Positions 54,980-62,838 of a stretch of DNA of 64,000 nt are shown here, one piece after another. Location of the stretch: the NCBI GenBank assembly GCA_030835125.1, contig JAUQWM010000014.1:1-64000 (forward strand), read 5' to 3'. The notes under the pieces are model-generated. The model saw nothing but the letters and a program-made list of their open reading frames with translations, did no database searches and was not told where the DNA came from. Both the position numbers and the translations under genes were made by a program. This DNA is from Gemmatimonadaceae bacterium. GTDB taxonomy: Bacteria; Gemmatimonadota; Gemmatimonadetes; Gemmatimonadales; Gemmatimonadaceae. Every line of letters begins with the position of its first letter. Positions within the stretch are counted from its first letter, which is position 1.

Positions 54980-55771
54980 CTAACGCCGAGTCAGGAGCTC
55001 CTCGATCAGGTCCAGGGCCCGAGGGTCGCGGGAATTGGCGAGCCAGAACAGCGCCTTCTTCCGCAGCTCCGGATCCTTGTTCGTCCGGACGATGTTGATC
55101 AGCGACGGGATGCCCTCCTTGTCCCGTCGATTGGAGAGCGCGAAGATCGCGCTCTCGCGCACCTCACGGTCCAGCGCGGCATCACCGACCAGCTCGGTCA
55201 GCCCACGCGTCGCCGGTTCCTCCGCCAACTGGCCGAGCCAGAACGTGGCCCCCTCACGGATTGTCCTGGGCCGATTGTCGTTCCGGGCGATGCGCATCAG
55301 CATCGGCCACACCGTGACGCTGTCCACAAGCGTCACGGGGAAGATCGCCTCCCGTCCCGCCCGCCCATCGCTGGACTCGGCGATGCCAACCAGCAGGTCG
55401 ACCGCCGCCCGGGTGCCGACGGCGCCCAGGTCGGTCGCGGTGGTGGAGGCACGCCACCGGCCCCCCACATAGAAGCGCAGGTCGGTCGTCTCACCATCGC
55501 GCCGGACGATCACCAGCCGGCCCGGTCCGTCGTCGCACTCGATGTCGTACTCGACGTCACGGTTCCGCCGGTCGTCGCGCAGGTTCACGTTCGAGCTGCT
55601 GGAGTAGTACACCGAGTTGCCGTGGCCACAGACGTCGGGGCGCATGGCGAAGGTCATGCGGACCTCGCCTTCCCGGACGGCGTTCACCCGTGACGCGATG
55701 TCCTGTGTTGCGCCCTGCCGCGGGGCGAGCAGTGTGGCGCCGGCGACCAGCGCCAGGAGGGAGCGTTTCAT
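54980..55771 (-). CDS. exported HEAT-repeat protein (short)
   Basis: The 263-residue protein has a signal (LLALVAGATLLAPRQGATQ) and a beta-rich N-terminal half with DVEYDIECDDGPGRLVIV. Three HEAT-like repeats follow in which R-x-x-A-x-F-W/A-L-x-N/Q recurs (REGATFWLGQ, RESAIFALSN, RKKALFWLAN). It is the last gene of the sigma-factor operon, coupled by ATGA to the larger HEAT protein. A scaffold or sensor role is inference. Confidence 0.8.
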   Translation of the reverse strand: MKRSLLALVAGATLLAPRQGATQDIASRVNAVREGEVRMTFAMRPDVCGHGNSVYYSSSSNVNLRDDRRNRDVEYDIECDDGPGRLVIVRRDGETTDLRFYVGGRWRASTTATDLGAVGTRAAVDLLVGIAESSDGRAGREAIFPVTLVDSVTVWPMLMRIARNDNRPRTIREGATFWLGQLAEEPATRGLTELVGDAALDREVRESAIFALSNRRDKEGIPSLINIVRTNKDPELRKKALFWLANSRDPRALDLIEELLTRR

Positions 55772-57186
55772 CGGTTGATGACCTCCTCGAGGAACTTCAG
55801 GACGCGGGGATCACGCGACTGGCCGAGCCAGAAGATGGCCTTCGAGCGCATCTCGCGGTCCGTGTCGCGACGGGCGATGTCCATCAGCTTGTCCACCGCC
55901 GCGTCGGCCCGGTTCTGGGAGAGCACGAAGATGACCTGCTCCTTCATCTCCCGGTCGGTGAGGCGATCGTACAGCGACGCGAAATCGGCGGGCGACGCCG
56001 CGCGCTGGCTGCCGGCATAGAACAGCGCCTGCTTGCGCACCTGCATCGGCTCGCGGGCGTTGGTGGCGATGTCGATGAGCCACTTGCCGTTGTCGGTGCC
56101 GCGCTGGTTCGACACGGCGAACAGCACCTTGTCCTTCAGGTCCGCGTCGGTCAGCCCGGCGTAGAGCGTCCGCAGGAACGCGACCGACGAGCTGTCCCGG
56201 CGGTTGCCTAACCAGAAGATGGCCTGCTCCCGGGCGCCCTTCGCGGTGCCGTCGCGCTGGGCGATGTCCCGCAGGACCTGGGAGGCACGGTCCCCCCTCG
56301 TGTTGCTCAGCGCGAAGATCGCCTTCTCCTGCATCACCGGGTCGGAGGCGTTGGTGGCCATCTCGGCGAGCACGTCCACCACGCGCGGGTCGCGCACGTT
56401 GCTGAGCCAGAAGACGGCCTGCTCGCGGACGTCGGCGGCCGGGTCCTCGCGGGCCACCTTGAGCAGGATGTCCACGACGCCGTCGGCGCGCTTCTGCGCC
56501 AGCAGGAACACCGCCTTCCTCCGCAGGCCGCGCGAGCAGTCGTCGCGGCGCGCCAGCGTGCGCTCGAGGATGGGCACGGCCGCGTCGGAATTCATGTTCA
56601 GGAGCGCGTTGAGCGCCATGATCCGTTCGTCGTTGTCGTCGTCTTCGGCCGGGCAGGAGCGGGCCTGGCCCTGCGCGCCCGCGGAGGACGATGCGGACGA
56701 GGAGCTCGAGGCGCTCGCCACCACTTCCCGCGCGCAGTCCTCGTCGCCGCGGCGCGCCATCTCCCCGCAGATCCGGATCCGGAGCGACCCGGCGTCACCG
56801 CGATACGCCGCTGAGGCGGGATACACCCGGCCGAGTTGCGAGAGGGATGCGAGGGCCGCCGACAGGTTGCTGGAACCGCCGCTGCGGAAGAGGGCATACG
56901 CCCGCCAGTACAGCGCCTCGGGCGCCTGCGTCGTTTTCGGGTAACGCTCCGCGACCTGGGCGAAGAGCCGCGCGGCACGGCTGAAGTCCTGCTCATCGAG
57001 CGCACGCCTCGCCACCCGGAACGCGGAGTCGGCCTGCGCTTCATTGCTGACCGCGACGTTCCGGGGGATGACGATCCCGCCGGCGAGTGGGTGGGACTCA
57101 TGGAAGGCCACGGCCTGGCCGGCGATCGCGATCGGCGACCCCACGACGAGGGCAATGGACAGGACGCATCGGGAAATGGTGTTCAT
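55768..57186 (-). CDS. exported TPR/HEAT-repeat protein
   Basis: The 472-residue protein has a signal peptide (VLSIALVVGSPIAIAG) and a TPR-like stretch at about 45-120 (ADSAFRVARRALDEQDFSRAARLFAQ, then EALYWRAYALF). A Ser/Ala/Gly linker follows, then about eight HEAT-like repeats of 31-36 residues. Repeat cores are RRKAVFLLAQ, REQAVFWLSN, QEKAIFALSN, REQAIFWLGN, KDKVLFAVSN, RKQALFYAGS, KEQVIFVLSQ and RSKAIFWLGQ. The regular repeats form a protein-binding solenoid in the periplasm. The start is the first ATG after the membrane protein. Confidence 0.85.
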   Translation of the reverse strand: MNTISRCVLSIALVVGSPIAIAGQAVAFHESHPLAGGIVIPRNVAVSNEAQADSAFRVARRALDEQDFSRAARLFAQVAERYPKTTQAPEALYWRAYALFRSGGSSNLSAALASLSQLGRVYPASAAYRGDAGSLRIRICGEMARRGDEDCAREVVASASSSSSASSSAGAQGQARSCPAEDDDNDERIMALNALLNMNSDAAVPILERTLARRDDCSRGLRRKAVFLLAQKRADGVVDILLKVAREDPAADVREQAVFWLSNVRDPRVVDVLAEMATNASDPVMQEKAIFALSNTRGDRASQVLRDIAQRDGTAKGAREQAIFWLGNRRDSSSVAFLRTLYAGLTDADLKDKVLFAVSNQRGTDNGKWLIDIATNAREPMQVRKQALFYAGSQRAASPADFASLYDRLTDREMKEQVIFVLSQNRADAAVDKLMDIARRDTDREMRSKAIFWLGQSRDPRVLKFLEEVINR

Positions 57187-57199
57187 GGTTGACAGCGCC

Positions 57200-57832
57200 T
57201 CAGGAGCCGCTCGGGAACCCGGCGGGAATGGAAGAACGGATGCGAGTGAGGACCTGTCCGCGGTTGATGGCACGATCCACCATCGCGCGGTCCTCGGCCG
57301 GGGCATTGGGGTCGAGTTGGACGATCTGCGCGAGGACGTACTCGAGGTCCTCGAGCAACTGGCGCCGGGCGGCATCCTCGCCGGCCGGTGAATCGATGAG
57401 CAGGCGCGTGCTCGCCAGCAGGTCGCGCGCCCAGCGCCGGATGGCCACGTCGCCCTCGGTGCGTTCCTCGCGATGGAACGACGTGAGCAGGGCCTCGGCC
57501 GCCGAGAGGTGTTGCACGGAAACGACGTCGTAGGTGGTGCTGCTGAGCGCGGAATCGCTGCGCACGGCGACGCTGGCGGCCGCCGGCGTCGAGGTCCCGG
57601 CGCCACGCATCCAGTATCCCAGCCCGATACCGGCGCCGATGAGGAGCGACGCCGCCACCGCATACCGCACCGGGGACACGCGGGCGCCGATGCGTCCGGC
57701 GACGCTCGCCGTGCGCGCCTGGCGCGCCCGGGCAATGGCGTCCCACATCGCCTCACGCGGCACGTCGGCCGGCGGTCGATGGTACGCGGACGCGTTGTCC
57801 TTCAGCCACGCCTCGAACCGTTCCTCGCTCAT
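57200..57832 (-). CDS. single-pass membrane protein, probable ECF anti-sigma factor
   Basis: The 210-residue protein has an N-terminal cytoplasmic region (EERFEAWLKDNASAYHRPP, then VPREAMWDAIARARQ), one transmembrane helix (VRYAVAASLLIGAGIGLGYW) and a helical periplasmic tail. There is no zinc-binding HxxxCxxC. ATG 57832 overlaps the sigma-factor stop (ATGA); an ATG three codons upstream is also open. Coupling to an ECF sigma gene, a membrane anchor and a short cytoplasmic domain fit an anti-sigma role, which is inference. Confidence 0.75.
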   Translation of the reverse strand: MSEERFEAWLKDNASAYHRPPADVPREAMWDAIARARQARTASVAGRIGARVSPVRYAVAASLLIGAGIGLGYWMRGAGTSTPAAASVAVRSDSALSSTTYDVVSVQHLSAAEALLTSFHREERTEGDVAIRRWARDLLASTRLLIDSPAGEDAARRQLLEDLEYVLAQIVQLDPNAPAEDRAMVDRAINRGQVLTRIRSSIPAGFPSGS

Positions 57833-58371
57833 GCGCTCCATGCTCCCGCGAAGTCCGCGAGGACCTCGCGCAACCGGGCACGTGCCCGGAACAACTGTGC
57901 CTTCGAGGTGCCCGACTGGATGCCGAGCACCTGGCCGATCTCCTCGTGGGTGTACCCCTCGAGGTCGTGCATCAGGAAGACCGCCCGGTACCCGGGCGGA
58001 AGGCCCTCGATCGCGCGCTGCAGCCGCTCCTTCAGGTCCGGGTCAGCGATGCGCTTCCGGTCGCCTAACGACTCGGCGGCGTCGATGGCCACTTCACGCG
58101 TGCGGAGGCGGCGGACCGTGCGGATCCCGTTCAGCGCGACGGACATGGCAATGGTGTGGAGCCAGGTCCCGAACGACGCTTCACGGCGGAAGGTCGGCAG
58201 CCGGTCGAACGCGCGAATGAAGGCCTCCTGGGTGAAGTCCCTCGCCAGGTCGTCATCCCCCGCCAGGCGGTAGGCCAGGCGGTAGACACGGTCCACGTGG
58301 GCGTCATACAACGCGCGCTGGGCGGCTGGATCACCCTCGATGGCGCGCGCGATGAGCTGGGATTCGGACAC
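57829..58371 (-). CDS. ECF-family RNA polymerase sigma factor
   Basis: The 180-residue protein has sigma-2 (RVYRLAYRLAGDDDLARDFTQEAFIRAFDRL and FRREASFGTWLHTIAMSVALN) and sigma-4 (LPPGYRAVFLMHDLEGYTHEEIGQVLGIQSGTSKAQLFRARARLREVL). The start is a GTG. It heads an operon with a membrane partner and two exported HEAT proteins. The signal is presumably envelope-related. Its TTA-GGC pair is in an exact octamer at 58063-58070. Confidence 0.95.
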   Translation of the reverse strand: MSESQLIARAIEGDPAAQRALYDAHVDRVYRLAYRLAGDDDLARDFTQEAFIRAFDRLPTFRREASFGTWLHTIAMSVALNGIRTVRRLRTREVAIDAAESLGDRKRIADPDLKERLQRAIEGLPPGYRAVFLMHDLEGYTHEEIGQVLGIQSGTSKAQLFRARARLREVLADFAGAWSA

Positions 58372-58470
58372 GGGGTCGGGTTCGGTTTCAGGTTCCGCGC
58401 CGGGGGACCCCGGTCTGGAACCGCCCTTCTGACACAGCTCGGGGTGGGATGGTTTCGTCAGACAGGGGCG

Positions 58471-58523
58471 AGGCTGCGTGCTGATTGCTGCGGGCTGCTG
58501 CTGCCGCTGCGTGCTGGGGCTGG
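58471..58523 (+). repeat. left arm of 53-bp inverted repeat around DASS transporter gene
   Basis: The arm is rich in CTG units. Its reverse complement recurs at 60137-60189 with one mismatch in 53 bases (T at 58512). The two arms face each other across the transporter gene. Confidence 0.9.
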
Positions 58524-58540
58524 GGCGTGGCGTTTCTCAA

Positions 58541-58568
58541 GCCTCTAGCCTCTAGCCTCGAGCCTCAA
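58541..58568. repeat. 7-bp-period tandem repeat
   Basis: Four heptads, GCCTCTA twice, GCCTCGA and GCCTCAA, stand 43 bases before the transporter ATG and just inside the left inverted-repeat arm. Confidence 0.85.
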
Positions 58569-58610
58569 GCCAGTGGCCTCGCCCTGCGTCACGCCCCAGT
58601 TTGTTGCCCC

Positions 58611-60068
58611 ATGCCCACCCCTCCCGTGACCGTGCCTGGCAACCCGTCACCGGGACAGATCCAGCCGGGCGGAATCCTGTGGCGCTGGGCGGCCGTCTTC
58701 GGCACCGCCTTCCTCATCCTCTTCTGGGGAGCTCCGGAGGGCATCAGCGCTGCCTCGTGGCGTCTCTTCGCCATCTTCGCAGCTACCATCATCGGGTCCA
58801 TCGTCCAGCCGCTCTCGGCAGGCGCAGTCGTCTTCCTGGGAGTCTGCGCCATTGCCGTCACCGGCACCATGACCCCGGTGGACGCTCTGCGGGGGTACAG
58901 CGACCCGATCGTCTGGCTCGTGCTCTGCGCGTTCTTCATCGCGCGCGGCGTGCTGAAAACCGGCCTCGGGCGCCGCATCGCCTTCCAGTTCATCAGGGTG
59001 CTCGGCAAGCGGTCGCTCGGTCTGTCATACGCGCTCGTCTCGACCGACGTCGTGCTCGCCACGATCGTGCCGTCGAACAGCGCCCGGTCCGGCGGCATCA
59101 TCTTCCCCGTCGCGCGCAGCCTCGCCGAGGCCTATGACTCGACGCCCGGACCGACGGCACGGCGACTGGGTGCGTTCCTCATGACCACGGTCTATCAGTG
59201 CGACGTGATTGCTTGCGCGATGTTCCTCACCGGCCAGGCGTCGAACGTGTTGATCGCGAAGTTTGCGCTGGATGCAGCCGGCTATGAGATCTCCTACGCG
59301 AAGTGGATGCTCGGCAGCATCGTACCCGGCATCGTGGCGCTGCTGCTGGTGCCACTGGTGATCTACCGGATCTATCCGCCCGAGGTGAAGCACACGCCGC
59401 ATGCCACCGAGTTCGCGCGCGAGGAACTGGCGAAGCTGGGGCGCATGACGCGTGACGAGCGGATGATGCTGCTGGTGTTCATCCTCGTGGCCGGACTCTG
59501 GATCACGCAGGCCTGGCACAGCATTCACTACGCGGTGGTGGCGTTGGTAGGCGTCGCGGTGCTGTTGCTGAGCCGGGTGCTGGACTGGGATGACATCATG
59601 TCCCAGCGGCCGGCCTGGGACGTGTTTATCTGGTACGGCGGACTGGTGAGGATGGCGGAAGCGCTGGGGGAAACCGGCATCACCAAGCGGTTCGCCGAGG
59701 TGGTCGCGAGCTATACGGTGGGGTGGACGTGGTGGGCGGCGCTGGCGGTGTTGTTGCTGATTTACTTCTACGCGCACTACGCATTCGCGAGCATCACCGC
59801 GCATGCAACAGCGATGTTCACGCCGTTCCTGGTGGTGACGCTCGGAGCGGGCGCGCCCGCCACGCTGGCGGTGCTCGGCCTGGCATATTTCTCGAACCTG
59901 AGCGCCGGGCTGACGCACTACGGCACGACCCCCGCTCCGATTTATTTCGGTGCACGCTACGTAACGCAGCGGGAGTGGTGGCGGATCGGTTTCGTGGCGT
60001 CGCTGCTCACGATTCCAACGTGGGCAATCCTGGGATTCACGTGGTGGAAGATCCTGGGGTGGTGGTAG
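58611..60068 (+). CDS. DASS/SLC13-family anion (dicarboxylate) symporter
   Basis: The 485-residue transporter has about 12 hydrophobic helices. Family features are two SN(T/S)-like motifs, IVPSNSARSGGIIFPV near 165 and AYFSNLSAGLTHYGTTPAP near 435, and the helix pair WDVFIWYGGLVRMAEALGETGITKRF. It resembles 2-oxoglutarate/malate or citrate translocators (DiT1/CitT); the substrate is inferred as a C4-C6 carboxylate. The gene is set between inverted 53-bp repeats with heptad arrays at both ends, so it may have moved as a cassette or recruited repeats. Confidence 0.9.
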   Translation: MPTPPVTVPGNPSPGQIQPGGILWRWAAVFGTAFLILFWGAPEGISAASWRLFAIFAATIIGSIVQPLSAGAVVFLGVCAIAVTGTMTPVDALRGYSDPIVWLVLCAFFIARGVLKTGLGRRIAFQFIRVLGKRSLGLSYALVSTDVVLATIVPSNSARSGGIIFPVARSLAEAYDSTPGPTARRLGAFLMTTVYQCDVIACAMFLTGQASNVLIAKFALDAAGYEISYAKWMLGSIVPGIVALLLVPLVIYRIYPPEVKHTPHATEFAREELAKLGRMTRDERMMLLVFILVAGLWITQAWHSIHYAVVALVGVAVLLLSRVLDWDDIMSQRPAWDVFIWYGGLVRMAEALGETGITKRFAEVVASYTVGWTWWAALAVLLLIYFYAHYAFASITAHATAMFTPFLVVTLGAGAPATLAVLGLAYFSNLSAGLTHYGTTPAPIYFGARYVTQREWWRIGFVASLLTIPTWAILGFTWWKILGWW

Positions 60069-60075
60069 CGGAGGG

Positions 60076-60110
60076 GCGAGGGTCGAGGGTCGAGGGTCGA
60101 GGGTCGAGCG
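60076..60110. repeat. 7-bp-period tandem repeat
   Basis: Five heptads, GCGAGGG, TCGAGGG three times and TCGAGCG, begin 8 bases after the transporter stop. Read on the other strand they resemble the array at 58541, so the whole gene flank is inverted-symmetrical. Confidence 0.9.
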
Positions 60111-60136
60111 GCCCAGCCCAAGCACGAGCACCAGCA

Positions 60137-60189
60137 CCAGCCCCAGCCCGCAGCGGCAGCAGCAGCCCGCAGCAATCAGCACGCAGCCT
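60137..60189 (-). repeat. right arm of 53-bp inverted repeat around DASS transporter gene
   Basis: This is the reverse complement of 58471-58523 with one mismatch. It ends 9 bases before the D-threonine-aldolase-like ATG, so it may affect that gene's leader. Confidence 0.9.
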
Positions 60190-60197
60190 GAGAAAGC

Positions 60198-61328
60198 ATG
60201 CTCCATTCCTCCCCACCCCAGTTCATCGACCAGCTCGAGACCCCCATTCCCCTGGTGGACCTCGACCGGCTGGCGCACAACCTCGATCGCATGGCGGCCT
60301 ATTGCGCCGTGCATGGTCTCGCGCTGCGACCGCACGTCAAGACGCACAAGTCCCCGCGCATCGCCGCAGAGCAGCTGCGCCTCGGCGCCAGGGGACTGAC
60401 GTGCGCGACCCCGCGCGAACTCGAGGTCATGGCCGGCGTGTGCCCGGACCTCCTGCTCGCACACCCGCCGGTTGGTGCCGCGAAGGTCCGCCGCGTCCTG
60501 GGACTCGATCCCTCGGCCCGGCTCACCGTCGCGCTCGATTCCCTCGAAGCCCTGGAACCGCTCGCCGAGGCCGCCGACGCCGCCTCGCGCCCGGTGGATG
60601 TGTACGTCGAGGTCGACGTCGGCATGCGCCGGGTCGGCGTGTCCACCCCGGCCGATGCACTCGCCATCGCGCGACGCGTGCGGGCATTGCCCCCGCTGGC
60701 CTGGCGCGGGATCGCCTTCTACCCTGGCCATGTGCGCCAGCACCTGTCCCGCCAGGACGAGGCGCTTGCCACGCTGCGCGCGGACCTGTCCGCGCACCTC
60801 GCGCTGCTCGGCGACGCCGGCCTGGTTCCCGACGTCGTGAGTGGCGGGTCCACCCCCGCCGCCTGGCGCATGCACGAGGTCACCGGCGTGACCGAGGTGC
60901 GGCCTGGCACCTACGTCTACAACGATCGCGCCACCGTGGAGCTCGGCGCCTGCGGCTGGGAAGACTGTGCCCTGACCGTGCTGGCGACGGTGATCAGCAC
61001 CGCCGTGCCGGGGCAGGCCGTCATCGATGCCGGGAGCAAGGCGTTAGGCAGGGAGCCGCTTCCCGGCGGCGCGGACGCTGGCTATGGGTGCGTGCTCGAC
61101 CGCCTCGACGTGCCCGTCGTCCGCATGTCCGAGGAGCACGGCATCCTCGACCTCCGCGCCACGGATTGGCGCCCCCGCGTCGGCGACGTCGTCCGGATCG
61201 TCCCGAACCACGCCTGCATCGTCGTCCACCTGAACGACGTCATGCAGGGCGTTCGCGGCGAGGTCGTGGAGGCCACCTGGCCAGTCACCGCGCGCGGGCG
61301 AACCATGCCGCAATGGGCGACGCCATAG
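60198..61328 (+). CDS. D-threonine aldolase / DSD1-like PLP enzyme
   Basis: The 376-residue protein has an alanine-racemase-type N-terminal barrel with the PLP lysine K48 in RPHVKTHK and VYVEVDVGMRRVG. The C-terminal domain has VIDAGSKALG, SEEHGILDL and PNHACIVVHLND, which supply the divalent-metal ligands of the D-threonine aldolase/D-serine dehydratase family. It should cleave D-3-hydroxyamino acids to glycine and an aldehyde, or dehydrate D-serine. The TTA-GGC pair is in an exact octamer at 61042. The DASS gene upstream may feed the same metabolism (inference). Confidence 0.92.
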   Translation: MLHSSPPQFIDQLETPIPLVDLDRLAHNLDRMAAYCAVHGLALRPHVKTHKSPRIAAEQLRLGARGLTCATPRELEVMAGVCPDLLLAHPPVGAAKVRRVLGLDPSARLTVALDSLEALEPLAEAADAASRPVDVYVEVDVGMRRVGVSTPADALAIARRVRALPPLAWRGIAFYPGHVRQHLSRQDEALATLRADLSAHLALLGDAGLVPDVVSGGSTPAAWRMHEVTGVTEVRPGTYVYNDRATVELGACGWEDCALTVLATVISTAVPGQAVIDAGSKALGREPLPGGADAGYGCVLDRLDVPVVRMSEEHGILDLRATDWRPRVGDVVRIVPNHACIVVHLNDVMQGVRGEVVEATWPVTARGRTMPQWATP

Positions 61329-61353
61329 CGGGACCCGTCCCCCGGCCCGCGCA

Positions 61354-61611
61354 TCACCCGCTCGCGTCCTGGTCCCGCCCGTGATGCCTCGCGTCCGAGC
61401 GGGCGACGGCAACCGCCGGACAGGTCGGGCCATGCTCCGCGCAGTACCAGCCGTGTCGATCGTTGAAGACCTGGTGGCGGCCCGGTTGTCGCTCATACCG
61501 CACGACGAAGATCGCCTTGACCCGGGAGCGTTCGCCGGCAGCCGCCTGCGCATCGATGCGCTCCACGGTCACGCGCTCGGGAAAGAGGTCGAATTGGCTG
61601 AAGGCTGTCAT
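61354..61611 (-). CDS. small conserved-looking soluble protein
   Basis: The 85-residue protein is read from an ATG. It has a beta-rich first half (FSQFDLFPERVTVERIDAQ, VKAIFVVRYE) and a C-terminal HGWYCAEHGPTCPAV with two Cys and nearby His residues that could bind metal. Function is not recognised. It is convergent with the aldolase-like gene and divergent from cutC. The longer upstream start would lengthen it without a ribosome site. Confidence 0.55.
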   Translation of the reverse strand: MTAFSQFDLFPERVTVERIDAQAAAGERSRVKAIFVVRYERQPGRHQVFNDRHGWYCAEHGPTCPAVAVARSDARHHGRDQDASG

Positions 61612-61698
61612 CGTCCTGAAGGAAGTCCGGCTTGAAGCTAACGGACTCGCTCTCATCTTTCGTCAGGGCCCGTTCGCCGACAACGCATACTTTCCGCC

Positions 61699-62448
61699 GT
61701 GACTGACCGCCCATCCCGCGTGCTCGAAGTGTGCATCGAGACCATCGATGAGGCGCTGCAGGCCGTCCAGGCGGGGGCGACCCGGCTCGAACTCTGCGCC
61801 TGCATGTCGGAAGCGGGAACGACGCCGAGCCGGGGGCTGATGGAGGCCGTCCTCGAGAGGACGGGAGTGCCCGTGTTCGTCATGATCCGTCCTCGAGGCG
61901 GTGACTTTCATTTCTCCGAGGACGATCTCGACGTGATGTGCCGTGATATCGCATCCGCGCGGGCCGCGGGCGCCCACGGCATCGTGAGCGGCGCCCTGGA
62001 GCCCGGGGGCGCCATCGATTTCGCCACGACTCGACAACTCGTGGAGTCGGCCGGCCCGCTGCCGTTCACGTTCCACCGGGCGATCGACCTCGCGCCGGAC
62101 CTGGCTCAGGCGCTCAATGTCCTTCAGACGCTCGGGGTGCGTCGCGTCCTCACGTCAGGCGGAGCGTCGAGCGCACTCGTGGGCGCCGATGCGATTGCGG
62201 GACTGGTGCGCCGCGCCGGCTCCGCGATGACGATCGTCGCTGGCGGCAGCGTCCGGGCCGCTCATGTCGCCGAACTCATTCGCCGCACCGCCGTCACGGA
62301 AGTGCACGCCCGGCCGACGCGCCTGACCGGTGAAAGCCACGTCACCCGTGACGTACTCCTCGGCGGATCGAGGCCCGGCATGCCTCGCAGCGAACTGGAT
62401 GCCGAAGCCGTTCGCGCCCTGGCCGAGTCACTCACGACCCTGGGCTAA
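61699..62448 (+). CDS. cutC: CutC-family protein
   Basis: The 249-residue protein has the CutC TIM-barrel blocks LEVCIETIDEALQAVQAGATRLELC, VFVMIRPRGGDFHFSEDDL, PFTFHRAIDLAPDL, RVLTSGGASSAL, IVAGGSVRAAHVAEL and EVHARPTRL. The family was named for copper homeostasis, though its direct role is disputed. The start is a GTG. Its stop overlaps that of the convergent small membrane protein. Confidence 0.93.
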   Translation: MTDRPSRVLEVCIETIDEALQAVQAGATRLELCACMSEAGTTPSRGLMEAVLERTGVPVFVMIRPRGGDFHFSEDDLDVMCRDIASARAAGAHGIVSGALEPGGAIDFATTRQLVESAGPLPFTFHRAIDLAPDLAQALNVLQTLGVRRVLTSGGASSALVGADAIAGLVRRAGSAMTIVAGGSVRAAHVAELIRRTAVTEVHARPTRLTGESHVTRDVLLGGSRPGMPRSELDAEAVRALAESLTTLG

Positions 62449-62720
62449 ACGGGCTGGTTCCCTGGCAGGTGGGTGTGGCCCGTCTCACGCGCGATGATGC
62501 GTTCGGCGAACTCGAGCCGGTCATGCGCATCAGCCAACTCCCGGTGAAGGCGGTCCTGGTCTGCTTCGAGACGAGCGACGCGCTCCGCCAGCTCCCCGTC
62601 CGTTCCGCCCTCGAGTCGCTTCGCCACCGCCTTGCCCAGCCGCGTGAACGAAAACGCGATCAGGCCGGTGAAGAACATTCCGATCACCGGGATGAGATTG
62701 GCCAGGGCGTGACGATCCAT
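62445..62720 (-). CDS. small membrane protein with coiled coil
   Basis: The 91-residue protein has an N-terminal membrane helix (LIPVIGMFFTGLIAFSFT) followed by a charged coiled coil (ELAERVARLEADQDRLHRELADAHDRLEFAERII) and a short tail. The plan resembles PspB-like anchor proteins but no homology is claimed. It converges with cutC. Confidence 0.65.
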   Translation of the reverse strand: MDRHALANLIPVIGMFFTGLIAFSFTRLGKAVAKRLEGGTDGELAERVARLEADQDRLHRELADAHDRLEFAERIIARETGHTHLPGNQPV

Positions 62721-62838
62721 GGGGAGTTGGTGCCGGGCGTGGGCGCAGATGGGTGAGCGGAATGCTCCACATCACGACCGCTGGCCCGTCCCGGTTTCAG
62801 GACCTGCCAACCAGCCGTTTACCACCTGGCGTTGGGCG

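Larger units (their letters stand above)
21..61049. repeat. dispersed octamer GCCTAACG/CGTTAGGC, 16 exact copies
   Basis: Exact copies start at 21, 645, 13775, 24292, 25308, 27135, 33687, 40905 and 58063 (GCCTAACG) and at 7267, 22229, 28315, 28884, 42640, 51601 and 61042 (CGTTAGGC). Copies with one change start at 30663, 33167, 43467, 54444 and 56206. On the coding strand they read TTA-GGC (Leu-Gly) or CCT-AAC (Pro-Asn), or supply a stop codon. The coordinates give the span from first to last copy, not a single element. Confidence 0.85.

Noticed and set aside
54980-57186. CRISPR-like or tandem DNA repeat reading of the HEAT-coding region
   Set aside because: The periodicity is at protein level (31-36 residues) with variable codons, not identical DNA repeats with spacers.
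58471-60189. Insertion-sequence interpretation of the inverted repeats
   Set aside because: No transposase lies between the arms and no target-site duplication is clear; the enclosed gene is a complete transporter.
59025-60875. 616-codon minus-strand frame spanning the transporter and aldolase-like genes
   Set aside because: It crosses two well-supported genes and the repeat arrays, is rich in His/Arg/Gln and has no family signal.
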